A DNA stretch of 64,000 nucleotides from Spirochaetales bacterium (GTDB lineage: Bacteria; Spirochaetota; Leptospiria; Leptospirales; Leptonemataceae): contig JABTUL010000002.1 of assembly GCA_015075425.1 (NCBI GenBank), positions 1-64,000 of the forward strand, in the 5' to 3' direction. Both the position numbers and the translations under genes were made by a program. The notes beneath the pieces were generated by a model. The model did no database searches. It was not told the DNA's origin and was given only the letters and a program-made list of their open reading frames with translations. Shown piece by piece: positions 8,772 through 17,849 of the stretch. Each line of letters begins with the position of its first letter. Positions within the stretch are counted from its first letter, which is position 1.

Positions 8772-9160
8772 CAGGCCATCCCTGCGAAGAGCGGGAATTG
8801 CTCATGGGTGAGCCGGTCAAAGCCTTCTCTGAAAAGAGCCATGTCCCAGACCGTAGCATGTTCCTGGAGACAGGCTGACACAAAAGCGTCCGTCTGGATG
8901 CTGTGGGCAATGACTTCCACCTGCGCCGGGATGCGTAGATAATACGGGAGCCAGATTTCTGCACTGACGGCAAAGTGCATTTCCCGGTCAGTGAGATCCT
9001 CCGTTGACTGTTCCACGCAAATGGCTTCACCATATTGCAGGCCATACTTGATGAGTGTGATGTCCAGTCTGCGGTTGCCTTTCTGGACCGTAATGCTACC
9101 ATGCTGGCGCAAAGCGGGCATGCCGCCAAAAGCCCCGATGATACGCTGGATTGAATTCAT
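8771..9160 (-). CDS. Gene A (DUF6908-like), element I left arm
   Basis: 129 residues, identical to the right-arm copy except for one residue (Leu versus Arg in ACLQEH/ACRQEH). The motif DREMHFAV...IWLPYYLR followed by HATVWDMALFREGF matches what I recall of DUF6908, a family of unknown function on mobile elements. A consensus AGGAGG lies 6 bp upstream of the start. Its stop codon overlaps the start of gene B, so the operon A-B-recombinase is translationally coupled. Confidence 0.75.
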   Translation of the reverse strand: MNSIQRIIGAFGGMPALRQHGSITVQKGNRRLDITLIKYGLQYGEAICVEQSTEDLTDREMHFAVSAEIWLPYYLRIPAQVEVIAHSIQTDAFVSACLQEHATVWDMALFREGFDRLTHEQFPLFAGMA

Positions 9161-9214
9161 GTTTCCTCCTGTGCTGAACGTGCAGCGCGCCGAGATGACC
9201 TGTTTTTCAGGGGA

Positions 9215-9250
9215 GGTTGCTAAAAAATTTTCCTGATTCTGAAAATTTTT
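9215..9250 (-). promoter_or_regulatory. Leader hairpin, element I left arm
   Basis: In the leader of gene A an A/T-rich inverted repeat (AAAATTTTC...GAAAATTTT, ~10 bp arms) is followed by the small palindrome CCTGAAAAACAGG. The same pair occurs in arms at 10024, 25905 and 26703 but is missing from element III. It may be a leader structure or a protein-binding site. Confidence 0.45.
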
Positions 9251-9329
9251 CGGCGAAGAGGATAAGCGCCTTTCAGGAGGAAGGATTCTGTTTGTTTATT
9301 AAACTTTTAAACATATCATCGCGAACACC

Positions 9330-9386
9330 GGCCCCCAGAAATAAAGGTGGCCCCGCTTTGTGAAGCCACCTTTATTTCTGGGGGCC
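9330..9386. repeat. Core hairpin a, element I
   Basis: Perfect 21-bp arms (9330-9350 and 9366-9386, beginning GGCCCCCAG and ending GGTGG) around a 15-nt loop CCCCGCTTTGTGAAG. The loop is close to the reverse complement of the loop of hairpin e. Compared with hairpin a of element II, five arm positions differ and every change is matched on the opposite arm. Confidence 0.8.
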
Positions 9387-9405
9387 TCTTCCTGCTGAGG
9401 AATAT

Positions 9406-9460
9406 GGGCGGACATTAAACAGGCTGCCGCCGGACGTGAGAGCCTGTTTAATGTCCGCCC
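9406..9460. repeat. Core hairpin b, element I
   Basis: Perfect 20-bp arms (9406-9425 GGGCGGACATTAAACAGGCT and 9441-9460) with a 15-nt loop GCCGCCGGACGTGAG. Element II has a perfect 19-bp counterpart with a similar loop and six compensated arm differences. Confidence 0.8.
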
Positions 9461-9513
9461 ATCGTCACTCGGGATACTGTCAGCGTTTGCAGAATTTCCG
9501 GCAAAGAAACCTG

Positions 9514-9591
9514 CATTTCACGTGCCAGGCCACCGGATCGTTTAAGTTATAAACTTACACGCCTGAATGGTGTGGCCTGGCACGGGAAATG
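9514..9591. repeat. Core hairpin c, element I
   Basis: 20-bp arms (9514-9533 and 9572-9591, core GTGCCAGGCCAC) with one mismatch and a 38-nt loop. It belongs to the long-loop class together with hairpin f. Confidence 0.7.
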
Positions 9592-9691
9592 CTGAAAGCT
9601 GGTTTAAATGCCTGAATGTGAGGCTGATAATCGGTTTCAAGCCAGCATCCCATAGCTGCAAATTCTTCGATCAAAGCACCCTGAAATGCCC

Positions 9692-9748
9692 AAATCCCCC
9701 TGAGCCGGACGGCTTCACCATGCGGGGCCGTCCGGCTCAGGGGGATTT
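9692..9748. repeat. Core hairpin e, element I
   Basis: 22-bp perfect arms (9692-9713 starting AAATCCCCCTGAGCCGGACG, and 9727-9748). Counting the closing C-G pair as loop gives the 15-mer CTTCACCATGCGGGG. This is the most conserved hairpin of the set, almost unchanged in element II and present in inverted orientation in element III. Confidence 0.8.
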
Positions 9749-9845
9749 CTAAGGTCCTGAGGTTTATCAGGCAAACTATTTACTCGGAATAACCCACGGA
9801 GGCTGTGCGACTTCATGTGTTCTTGAGTGTCCACGCCCAGAATCT

Positions 9846-9923
9846 GCAAACATCATGCCCGCCCTTGAATGGATAGGCTCTCAACTAAACACAGGGAAAA
9901 GCCAGGGTGGGCATGATGTTTGC
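9846..9923. repeat. Core hairpin f, element I
   Basis: 20-bp arms (9846-9865 GCAAACATCATGCCCGCCCT; 9904-9923) with one G-T wobble and a 38-nt loop. Element II has the same hairpin with a compensated C-to-G change (GCAAAGATC paired with GATCTTTGC). Confidence 0.75.
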
Positions 9924-9979
9924 TCTGGAGGCCGAACACGAAATCGGTGCCCTGGCAAATATAAAGTACAAAAATAATT

Positions 9980-10010
9980 TTGACAACAGAAGAAGGCAAT
10001 CTTGTATATT
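9980..10010 (+). promoter_or_regulatory. Promoter of element I right-arm operon
   Basis: TTGACA at 9980-9985 and TATATT at 10005-10010 (19-bp spacing; TGTATA at 17-bp spacing is an alternative) lie ~105 bp upstream of gene A in an A+T-rich stretch. No equally good promoter is visible upstream of the left arm. Confidence 0.5.
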
Positions 10011-10116
10011 CGTAAACGGTTGCCGAAAAATTTCCAGAATCAGGAAAATTTTTTAGCAACCTCCCCTGAAAAACAGGTTCTCCGGCGCTGGCTGCACGTT
10101 CAGCACAGGAGGAAAC

Positions 10117-10506
10117 ATGAATTCAATCCAGCGTATCATCGGGGCTTTTGGCGGCATGCCCGCTTTGCGCCAGCATGGTAGCATTACGGTCCAGAAAGGC
10201 AACCGCAGACTGGACATCACACTCATCAAGTATGGCCTGCAATATGGTGAAGCCATTTGCGTGGAACAGTCAACGGAGGATCTCACTGACCGGGAAATGC
10301 ACTTTGCCGTCAGTGCAGAAATCTGGCTCCCGTATTATCTACGCATCCCGGCGCAGGTGGAAGTCATTGCCCACAGCATCCAGACGGACGCTTTTGTGTC
10401 AGCCTGTCGCCAGGAACATGCTACGGTCTGGGACATGGCTCTTTTCAGAGAAGGCTTTGACCGGCTCACCCATGAGCAATTCCCGCTCTTCGCAGGGATG
10501 GCCTGA
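10117..10506 (+). CDS. Gene A (DUF6908-like), element I right arm
   Basis: 129 residues, intact. It starts MNSIQRIIGAFGG after AGGAGG, with the DREMHFAV...WLPYYLR block at residues ~60-80 and VWDMALFREGF near 110. No signal peptide, membrane segment or catalytic motif is evident. Position and coupling (stop TGA overlaps gene B's ATG) suggest it works with the recombinase, for example as a directionality or accessory factor; that is inference. It is 50-100 bp downstream of the leader hairpin and the TTGACA promoter. Confidence 0.8.
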   Translation: MNSIQRIIGAFGGMPALRQHGSITVQKGNRRLDITLIKYGLQYGEAICVEQSTEDLTDREMHFAVSAEIWLPYYLRIPAQVEVIAHSIQTDAFVSACRQEHATVWDMALFREGFDRLTHEQFPLFAGMA

Positions 10507-10652
10507 TGGAAGCCATATACCAGAACGCCCATGACAGGCTAATGCGGGAGATGCGCCACCAGCTCAGGCTCAAGAACCGTAAAGGTATTGAGCGCACCGG
10601 CAGAAGACTCTGCCGGTTGCGTAAAAGATACAAGAAACGCCTGGCAGCCTGA
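10506..10652 (+). CDS. Gene B basic peptide, element I right arm
   Basis: 48 residues, intact, about a third Arg or Lys, with the invariant C-terminus RRLCRLRKRYKKRLAA. Both ends overlap neighbours by one base (TGATG at each junction). Such a short, strongly conserved, highly charged peptide between gene A and the recombinase is probably a nucleic-acid-binding partner; the hairpin-rich core is an obvious candidate ligand, but nothing in the sequence proves it. Confidence 0.75.
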   Translation: MEAIYQNAHDRLMREMRHQLRLKNRKGIERTGRRLCRLRKRYKKRLAA

Positions 10653-12599
10653 TGGCCAGAGAGAAATCAGCACCCGGCGGACAGAAAATCCGCCGGGTGG
10701 CTTTCTATGTGCGTGTCTCAACTGAGGGGCAAGCACGGGTTGCCGAAGGTTCACTGAAAAATCAGGAGCAGATGCTGGCGTCCGAGCTGCGCCGCCGCAA
10801 TGCCGGTGGAGCCTGGGGCCGTCTGGTGGGCTCGTATGTCGATGGTGGCTTTTCCGGCTCCAGCATAGACCGACCAGAATTCAAAAGACTTCTGGCCGAC
10901 GTGGAGCGCGGTGCGATCGATGCCATTTTCTTCACGGAGCTAAGCCGATTGTCCAGGTCTCTCAAGGATTTCCTGGGAATTTTTGAATTCACGCAGCAGC
11001 ACAACTGCGACCGGTTTGCCTCAAGACCGAAATCGACACCACTTCTCCCTTCTCCAATCTGGTCGTGCGCATCCTGATGGTCTTTGCCGAGTTCGAGCGC
11101 GACATGACTGCCGACCGAATTCGCCGCAACGCATACGAACGCAGCAAGAGAGGCACGCATACGGTGGTTTTGAACCGCTGGGATACAAACGCGATCCCGA
11201 ACACAAGGGCAGGCTCTCGGTCGATACCGAAGAAGCAAAGCTGGTCGGGACATTTTCCAGACCTATCTGCGCAAGTGCTCCCTTCTGGAAACGCTGAGTC
11301 TTGAAGAATCAATACGATCATCCTAAAATCCAGAAACTCAGCCGAAATGGAATCTACGGCATACTGACCAGCCGCGTCTACATTGGAATCAGAGAAATCA
11401 AAACAACCGAAGGCACCGAAGAAGTCCCCGGAGCCTGGCAGGCCATCATCACCGACAAGACATTTGAACAGGTCCGCGAAGTCCTTTCCGGCAATGGGCC
11501 GGGACCGCGCTCACCCAGACACAATTATATTTTCTCTGGCCTCATCCGCTGCGCCAGATGCGACAAAAAGCTCCAGGGCAAAAGCGGAACGGGCCGCTCT
11601 GGGCAGGTACGATACTATTATGCCCATCCGGGCCGCTGCGCCGAAGGTGGCCTGCATTCTATCGAGGCCGAAGATGCGCACGAACTGGTTGATGAATGGC
11701 TGGCCAGGCTGGCGATAGACAAAGAATATTTTAATGAATTACTGGAAGTCGGCAGGGAAGGACTGGGCAAACAGCTGCGGGCTCTCAAATCCCGGCTGAA
11801 ACAACTGGACCATGAGGAAGCCGCCCTGCGCAAAAGGCTGCACGATGCCACCACCCAGAGTCTTTCCATGCCGGGCTCCGCAACGGAAGCACTTCGAGAG
11901 AAAGAAGCGGACAAGCTCCTTGAGCAACTCCGGGAGAATGAACAACAAACCGAACAACTCCGCAGCCAGGCCGAAAACCTGAGCACACTTCTGGCAACTG
12001 GTGATCCTGCCATTTTCCGGAGCTACTGCGATCGTATAAAAGATTTTATCAAGCTTTCAGCCCGAAAAAAGTGCCGCAAAGTCTTTGACCTGCTGCAAAC
12101 CCTCACCCTGGGCGAAGAAGGCCTGAATGTGGAGCTGGTCCATGCCGATGGTCGATCCTTCACAAAAGGCGGCCTGGTCCTGGTTTCCGACCGAATCACA
12201 CTACCAGGCGTTCTTCTTTTGAAAAGTAGAGTATTCCTCAGAAAACTATACCAGGACGAGGGGCTTTCAACTAATGCCATTGCCAGACGCATAGGTGTGG
12301 GTCAGTCCACCGTATCCGATGCCATCCAGAGACATGGCCTTGCGAAAGCTCCCGAAGACCATGCCAAACGTCCGCAGCAGGTTCCTTATGGTTATGACTT
12401 CAAAAGTGGAAAGCTGGTACAGAGCCGGTCGGAACAACAGATTATTCGAATGGTCCGGCAACTCCGCGCCGCAGGCATGACGCTCCGTGATATTGCAGCT
12501 CACCTTAACAGGAAACTAATCAGTACGAAACGTGGCGGCGTGTGGAATGCTACAACCGTCCGACGCATTCTCAGAAGATCCCATTCAAGCAGCCTTTAG
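10652..12599 (+). pseudogene. Large serine recombinase, element I right arm (frameshifted)
   Basis: Same protein as the left arm. The frame breaks near 11010-11015 (CTGGTTTGCC region) and again between about 11150 and 11300, then is open from 11301 to the stop at 12599. The left arm is intact across these sites, so the two arms together define one complete ~650-residue protein. Catalytic Ser sits in YVRVSTEGQ near residue 24. If the indels are real, neither arm of element I makes an active enzyme and element I depends on elements II or III. Confidence 0.8.
10671..10699 (+). promoter_or_regulatory. Hairpin in the 5' coding region of the recombinase
   Basis: An 11-bp G+C-rich stem (CACCCGGCGGA / TCCGCCGGGTG, loop CAGAAAA) begins 19 nt after the recombinase ATG. 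Equivalent stems with different loops are in the other recombinases (25270-25299, 27351-27383, 42932-42964). In mRNA it would lie just inside the ribosome footprint and could restrain recombinase translation. Confidence 0.55.
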
Positions 12600-12676
12600 T
12601 GTTCCTGTGACAGCAAGAATTTGCCGATGTGACATCACCCACGAGGGGTTGCAGCCATCCCGAGCTGCGGAGAGGG
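12600..12676 (+). other. Element I right end (att-like)
   Basis: Inverted copy of the left end, base for base: two TGTGACA repeats at 22-bp period, the AAGAATTTGCC spacer and the terminal GAGCTGCGGAGAGGG. Beyond it the sequence becomes repeat P (GCGTTACAGGGGG). Confidence 0.6.
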
Positions 12677-12759
12677 CGTTACAGGGGGCCGGGGGTGGCA
12701 AGCAGAAAATGTTTAAATCGGATTGCAGAAGAACCCTCAGAAAGCCGCGATGAACGACT

Positions 12760-13028
12760 ATGAAGACATACCATTTAAAATTCGTGCCGTATCACGGAAC
12801 TGCGGCTTACTGATCTCCTCGATACGCCTATAGGGCGCATTATCTGGGATGGCGGGCCTGAAACAAGCCCACCTATATCGGTGAAGGCAATGTTCTGGCT
12901 CGTTTCGACAAACATCGCATCAGGTTCCATGCGCCAATTGACGGGTATGTATCCCTGATAGATGATTCGGATGCGAAAGCCAAAAACAGGCGGAGATGCT
13001 GGAGGCACTTTTGCTCCAAAGAAGGTGA
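12760..13028 (+). pseudogene. GIY-YIG-like nuclease, broken (P copy)
   Basis: Same gene as 22926-23198 on the other strand. The reading IIWDG...KPTYIGEGNVLARFDKH...PIDGYVSLIDD...EMLEALLL resembles small GIY-YIG nucleases (Y...YIGEG...R). In both copies a TGA follows the IIWDG block, and this copy carries further indels. It is the first gene outside the element end. Confidence 0.45.
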
Positions 13029-13121
13029 TTGACGTTCGGGTTGAGTCCGACCGCAACGGGAGGAATCCTTTTTCGATAAAACATGGCTGGCGATCGTTGC
13101 GTTAAGGGGCGTGGAAGTGTG

Positions 13122-13560
13122 ATGAATCTACCGCAGCGCAACAAAGCCGTCGCGTTTCTGCTTTTCTAATCGGTTGCCTACAGATGACAGGATACGTGCT
13201 CGGCATTCCGGCTATCCAGATGGCCGGGCGGCTGACCGGTGCGGCTCCACTACCCCTCGTTTTCAACCCCACGAACGGCTACGAATACTGGGCGACTCGC
13301 TGCCAGATTCAGGTCATTTTCAGGCATGGCCAGCAAATGGACCTGAATCTGGACAAAAAGCCGTTGAGCGAATAAACCGCCCGCACCTGCTCAAAATGAA
13401 AGCCATCCTGCCTTTGTCTGTGGCGCCCGTAGCAAATCCTGCCTTTCTGGAGGAAGTCCTGCATTCTCATCTTTGCGGGGCTGGCTACTTCGTGAGGCCT
13501 TCGACCTGCACGAACCGATTCGTTCGGCCACCATTGTGATAAAAAGCCTGATGGTCAGCA
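13122..13560 (+). pseudogene. Exported hypothetical protein, broken (P copy)
   Basis: Left copy of the intact gene at 22358-22831. The signal region is split by a missing T in a T-run near 13163 and another shift follows near 13355-13480. See the intact copy for description. Confidence 0.6.
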
Positions 13561-14373
13561 GTGGAGGCATTCGATTTCATGCGGCCAGTGAGTGCCGGTC
13601 AGGTATTTGTTCTTTTCCGCATTGCGCTGGGATTGTATGTATCTTATTATTTTTAAGTCTGCTGCCATACGTCAGTGAGCTGATTGCCCAACCGCTGTTT
13701 CTGGTGCGCTTTGCTCTGGCCTTTCTGGGGGCGACTGGCATTTTATTTGCTTTTGGCTTCTGGCGGCGCAGCGCTGCCTTGCTGTTGTGGCTGGGCTGGA
13801 TCTGGGCTACAACGCGCATACTCTGGCTGCACATTCCGAGTGATGGCTACATCGGCTGGCTGTTACTGGCCTGTGTTTTATTCCCGGCGGCGAGCTGGAC
13901 CGGATCGGGAAACTGGACTCTGCCGCGACCTTTCTTCCTCGCAGCGGTATCTGTCCGGTCTCAGTTATACGTTAAGCGGCCTGACCAAACTGGAAAGTCC
14001 ACTCTGGCAGAGCGGAGAGGCGCTGGCTATCGTGCTGGCCGGTCCCATTGCCCGAGATTCTGGCAAATGGCTTCTGGACCTCGGGCCTCTCCTGCGTATT
14101 CTCAGTTATGTTAGTCTGGCTCTGGAAATTCTGGCGGGTCCGCTGGCCTTCCTGCGCCTGGGACGCAAAATCGCCTGGATTTCTCTGACGCTGTTCCATA
14201 CAGGAATACTGATTTTTCTGAATGTGGGTTCGGTCAGCCTGGCCATGCTGGTGCTTCAGCTCTATCTATTCGATTCCGATTGGCTGGCCAGCCTGCGCTT
14301 GCGGCGGCGCATAGCTGAGAGTATCAGGGCCAGGAGAACGAGCCAGGCACAGCCGTACCAGAGCATTCCATAG
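13559..14373 (+). pseudogene. HTTM-like membrane protein, broken (P copy)
   Basis: Left copy of the intact gene at 21570-22388. Frames shift near 13650 and near 13880-13950, all at short homopolymers. Its 3' end overlaps the convergent lnt gene by about 110 bp, exactly as in the other copy. Confidence 0.6.
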
Positions 14374-16043
14374 CGCATATAGAATGTTGGCGAGCCTGGA
14401 TTCAGGGGCACATGAAAGACCTGAACACTTTTTGTATAAACGGACGATTTGAGCGGGCCGTAGAAAGCAGGCAATAGTTCCCCGGTCAGACCATAGGCGG
14501 CAGAAATGCCTGAGTTTGTGGCCCGCACCAGCGCCCGCCGGGTTTCAATAGCGCGGATGCGTGCATAATGCGCATGCTGATGCGGCTCGAAGGTATCGCC
14601 ATACCAACCATCCTGAGTCAGATTGATCATGGCCTGTGGCCTTTGCTGCACGAAAAACTGGCGCGGCAAAAGTGTCTCCAGATCCTCTGAACAAATCAGG
14701 GGCATGATGAGGGCATAGTCCAGAGCTTTGCGCTCCGCTAGGTCCAGCCGCAGTTCAGTCGGGGATAGCTGCGTCCAGTCTCTGTAAGTTTTCGGATCAG
14801 CGTCAGTCCGTTTTGCAGGGTGTGTCGTGGTGAAGACGGTGGCGCTATTCCCGGGCCAGTAGCGGTGTAGCCGCTCAAAACGATTGCCAACAAATTGCAA
14901 ATCAAGTAGTTCCATATAGCGTAGTACAGGTAGTTCCTCGCCGGGCAGCAGAGCCTGTTTACGATACGTGGAGCGCTTTCCTCTGCGATCCAGAAAAGTG
15001 GCAGCATTGAATGCTTTTACCGCCGTTCGATTTCCCATCCGCACGGGGTCTCTGGTGTCCTCATTGAAAAGCAGATCCACATTGTGATCGCGCACCAGAC
15101 CCAGCACCAGTTGCTCGAAGACGGGTGCATACAGCGGATAGGCAGGATCGTTGGTATAGGGATTGTTTTCGGTCGAAAAATAGGGGATGGCACCTTCTGG
15201 TAGCACCATAAGGTCAGGCTTCTGGGCGGCGGCTTCTTGTGCCAGAGCGGGAATCGTCCGGTAGAATAGCTCGGTGAGATCCTCCGGCGACAGCCGCTCT
15301 CTGGAGCGCAGCCAGCTGGGCCGTGTGTTGGGCTGGAGGACAGCCACGGATATTGTATCCAGTTTTAGCTGATGGGTCTCCAGTCGCTCTTTGCGAAAGA
15401 CACCGTAGCACAGAGCGCTGGCAAAGAGCAAAGGAACAGGCCAGGCATGCTTCCAGAATGAATCGCGTTTCAGGCTCTGCCAGACACCGGTGCGCGCTTT
15501 CAGGAGCATTCTGGCCATTCGAAAAAGAAAGTAACTGAAACATACCAATAGAAAGGTCAGCCCGTAGATGCCGATCAATTCAGCTGTCTGAAGAGTGTAC
15601 GGATCGACGGCAATGCCCCAGTGCGACTTAAAGAGCGAGGGCATACTCCACTCACTGCCCACGGCGACAAGGGCCAGCCACAGCCAGCGGGGCCGCAGCC
15701 AGCGCAGTTTGTATGCGACGGAACCCAGCAACAAAAAGACCGGATATTTGAGAAAATAGATGATCGCATAGACCAGGAGATCAAGCAGAGACTCCAGATA
15801 GCTGTATTCCATGAAGCGAACCAGAGTCCCCAAAAGCCAGCCGGTAACGATCAGAGCATAGGCCAGCCCGCAGCAGAGCCCGGACCAGAAGAGCCAGAGC
15901 GGCCGCCGCTGAAACTGATGCAGCAAGAACAGCAGTGGCAAAAAGCTGAGGTAGCCCAGAGGCCAGCCAAAAGGATCCAGCGTGAACAGGGCCAGCAGGC
16001 CATGAATGAGAGCTGCGCCTGAAGCAAGCAGCAGATCTTTCAA
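14262..16043 (-). CDS. lnt: Apolipoprotein N-acyltransferase
   Basis: 593 residues. Transfers the third acyl chain to the N-terminal Cys of lipoproteins in the inner membrane. The N-terminal half has 6-7 membrane segments; the C-terminal half is a nitrilase-type domain with the three catalytic positions in order: Glu in VLPEGAIPYF (~residue 275), Lys in YRKQALLPGEELP (~365) and Cys in PLICSED (~445). A last membrane helix and basic tail follow. It is the last gene of a minus-strand operon of exported proteins and overlaps its upstream neighbour (ATGA). The last ~80 codons lie inside repeat P and recur at 21440-21681. Confidence 0.9.
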   Translation of the reverse strand: MKDLLLASGAALIHGLLALFTLDPFGWPLGYLSFLPLLFLLHQFQRRPLWLFWSGLCCGLAYALIVTGWLLGTLVRFMEYSYLESLLDLLVYAIIYFLKYPVFLLLGSVAYKLRWLRPRWLWLALVAVGSEWSMPSLFKSHWGIAVDPYTLQTAELIGIYGLTFLLVCFSYFLFRMARMLLKARTGVWQSLKRDSFWKHAWPVPLLFASALCYGVFRKERLETHQLKLDTISVAVLQPNTRPSWLRSRERLSPEDLTELFYRTIPALAQEAAAQKPDLMVLPEGAIPYFSTENNPYTNDPAYPLYAPVFEQLVLGLVRDHNVDLLFNEDTRDPVRMGNRTAVKAFNAATFLDRRGKRSTYRKQALLPGEELPVLRYMELLDLQFVGNRFERLHRYWPGNSATVFTTTHPAKRTDADPKTYRDWTQLSPTELRLDLAERKALDYALIMPLICSEDLETLLPRQFFVQQRPQAMINLTQDGWYGDTFEPHQHAHYARIRAIETRRALVRATNSGISAAYGLTGELLPAFYGPLKSSVYTKSVQVFHVPLNPGSPTFYMRYGMLWYGCAWLVLLALILSAMRRRKRRLASQSESNR

Positions 16044-16327
16044 GAATCCTGACAGCGGCCTGGCACTTTGCTGAAGCAGTAGAAGGAGCGCAGTAGATAT
16101 TCTTCGCTACAGGCTGAAACCCGAGCGCTGGTTTCAGCGCCAGAAAGCCCGGTTGTAACCTGTACCCGATCAATACAGGCATTCTGCTCCATAAAGAAGA
16201 TCAAATTACACTGCTCGGCCTCAGTCTTCTTTTTCCGGCATTCGGCCCTGTCTGCATCCGATTCGATCGTGCAGGCGGTAAAGGTCGCCAGAATCATAGT
16301 CACCAGAGCCATGTGTTTTCTTTTCAA
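16040..16327 (-). CDS. Small Cys-rich lipoprotein
   Basis: About 95 residues. I choose the TTG at 16327 because AAGGAG lies 7 bp upstream, giving MKRKHMALVTMILATFTAC, a lipoprotein signal with TAC at the lipobox. The mature part has six further Cys, suggesting disulfides outside the cytoplasm. No family recognised. The stop overlaps the lnt start by 4 bp. The neighbour at 16408 has a similar size and Cys spacing and may be a distant paralogue. Confidence 0.65.
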   Translation of the reverse strand: MKRKHMALVTMILATFTACTIESDADRAECRKKKTEAEQCNLIFFMEQNACIDRVQVTTGLSGAETSARVSACSEEYLLRSFYCFSKVPGRCQDS

Positions 16328-16407
16328 TCTATTTCTCCTTGGGCCGCGAAAGTTCAACATTTTGGGACTTCGTGATTATTTCCAGAGGACTCTCCTCAGA
16401 CTTTGCT

Positions 16408-16692
16408 TTAGTTGCATGCAGGCCTCTCTCTAGTGCTTGTTTGGGCAGCGCATGCAAGTTGCAACTGAAAAGTGGTTCCAAGCGCAGTTGAATGGCAGTT
16501 TCTTTTACCTTCCGAATTATTAGATTCACAAGAACTAAGGGTTAAAGAATAAAGAATTCCTATACACTCGATATACTTACGACAATCTGCCTGGTTTTGC
16601 CTTTCAGCTGGACCAGGAACAATTTCATCCCAAAGAAAACATGAACTCAACATGAGCAATGCCGCAAGAGCTACAAATGGACGGAAATTCAC
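16408..16692 (-). CDS. Small Cys-rich lipoprotein
   Basis: 94 residues from a GTG at 16692 that overlaps the stop of the SGNH hydrolase gene (GTGA), a typical coupled start; the longer frame to 16746 lacks a signal. The N-terminus VNFRPFVALAALLMLSSC is a good lipobox. The mature part has repeated Cys (CRKYIECIG, LSSC, NCHS, LACAAQ). Function unknown. Confidence 0.65.
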   Translation of the reverse strand: MNFRPFVALAALLMLSSCFLWDEIVPGPAERQNQADCRKYIECIGILYSLTLSSCESNNSEGKRNCHSTALGTTFQLQLACAAQTSTRERPACN

Positions 16693-17849
16693 CACCAACA
16701 CCTCTGGCGCAACGCACGGGCCAGATAGTAAGAATGAACCTGACACCCGAGTCCATTTAAGTGAACTGCGTCCGCAAAAAATTCATATGGCATGGTATCC
16801 GGCAATTGGGCAAATGAAGTCCGCGGTGTCTTGGGCACAAAATATATCTGCCAGCCAGTCCAAGCAAAAATTGGCTGCTTCCAGCAAAGACGGATATTCT
16901 TAATGCAGAACGGGCAAAAGCCCAAGGTTACAATCCGGCAGGTACTAACCCACTCTTTAATGTAGAGTCGCGGGGGGATTAGCCGTATCGGCTCACCTTC
17001 ACCAAATTCCTCCCATGCATAGCCGTTGAGCGCATCAAAAGTTTCATTGTAAAACTGATACCTGCTGAGATTGAAGGAAGCATCCACATTCACCGGAGGC
17101 AATCCGGCGGCCAACATCAGCGGGGCCGGAATATGCAAACGTTGCCAGCCGACTGACGGATTTACTTTAAAGTGACGCTGGACAATGACATCTTTGCCCC
17201 GCCAGATGGACAGATGATGAACGACTTTCCTTATATGACCATGGATTTCGTGGGCCTCCCTTTGATTGATCAAAGTGCCCAGAATAGGGATTTTTATCAG
17301 GTCCGCTCGGTTCTTGATATCGTTTCCTCCCATCATCATGACAACCCGCGAACCAATGTTGTAGAAGTTAACGTTGCATGCTGGATTTTCGACACATTGT
17401 GCCCATTGGCGCGCTTCGCTTCCCTCTACGGCGTTGTTATGTATCCGTGCTCTGCCTCCCGAACAGGAGTCATCCCGCCACCTACCGAGTAGATACTGTT
17501 GGTGCCATGCACCTACGCGAGACGGCGTTATATCCTCAGGGTGGACGAAAGCCCAAGCCGTACGGCTATCGCCTATCATACTGAAAGAATGCAGATCTCC
17601 ACGAAACCCTCCGGTCAGGCGGCCCTCCCCATCAGGTACTTGCGCGTTGCTTGGAATTTCAAGCACCGCAACCCCATCCACCCCGATCGGGGGAGGCGGA
17701 GGCGGTGGGGGTGGAGGCGGCGGCGGGGGTGGTGGACCGCCACCGGAACAACCAAGGCCGGTCACGCCACAGATCGTATCAGAGATCCCTCCGGCTGTCA
17801 GCGGTTGCACAGCCAACAGGCTAAAAAATAGTACAGGAAGCCTTTTCAT
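16689..17849 (-). CDS. Secreted SGNH-hydrolase-like protein with polyproline linker
   Basis: 386 residues: signal peptide (1-19), a Cys-containing stretch, a run of 16 Pro (residues ~39-54), then a domain with the SGNH blocks: GDSRTAW (block I Ser, ~96), MMGGNDI (block III, ~174) and a C-terminal ADAVHLNG block supplying Asp/His (~366). SGNH proteins are esterases or acetylhydrolases on glycans or lipids; the substrate is unknown. The polyproline tract probably spaces the domain from the membrane or wall. Its start overlaps the upstream gene (ATGA). Confidence 0.75.
   Translation of the reverse strand: MKRLPVLFFSLLAVQPLTAGGISDTICGVTGLGCSGGGPPPPPPPPPPPPPPPPIGVDGVAVLEIPSNAQVPDGEGRLTGGFRGDLHSFSMIGDSRTAWAFVHPEDITPSRVGAWHQQYLLGRWRDDSCSGGRARIHNNAVEGSEARQWAQCVENPACNVNFYNIGSRVVMMMGGNDIKNRADLIKIPILGTLINQREAHEIHGHIRKVVHHLSIWRGKDVIVQRHFKVNPSVGWQRLHIPAPLMLAAGLPPVNVDASFNLSRYQFYNETFDALNGYAWEEFGEGEPIRLIPPRLYIKEWVSTCRIVTLGFCPFCIKNIRLCWKQPIFAWTGWQIYFVPKTPRTSFAQLPDTMPYEFFADAVHLNGLGCQVHSYYLARALRQRCWW

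Larger units (their letters stand above)
6604..12676. mobile_element. Element I: twin-arm serine-recombinase palindrome
   Basis: A ~6.07 kb element centred near 9640. The outer ends are inverted copies of CCTCTCCGCAGCTCGGGA plus ~60 bp more, reading inward from both sides. The left arm (minus strand) and right arm (plus strand) each carry gene A, gene B and a large serine recombinase, near-identical between arms. The core (9250-10020) holds five clear hairpins. The left end coincides with the tRNA-Ser 3' end; the right end abuts repeat P. Frameshifts in both recombinase copies are single-base and may be sequencing errors, since each break is intact in the other arm. Confidence 0.75.
12677..14504 (+). 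repeat. Inverted repeat P (left copy)
   Basis: About 1.83 kb, near-identical to the reverse complement of 21440-23281. It runs from the end of element I into the 3' part of lnt. Differences from the other copy are mostly one-base gains or losses in homopolymers, which break the genes here while the P' copies stay open. Confidence 0.8.

Noticed and set aside
9330-9923. CRISPR-like array from the repeated hairpins in the core
   Set aside because: The units differ in sequence, are irregularly spaced, and the similarity lies in loops rather than in direct repeats; no cas genes are near.
9330-9923. Integron attC array
   Set aside because: No integron integrase, no cassette ORFs between the hairpins, and arms are near-perfect without the extrahelical bases typical of attC.
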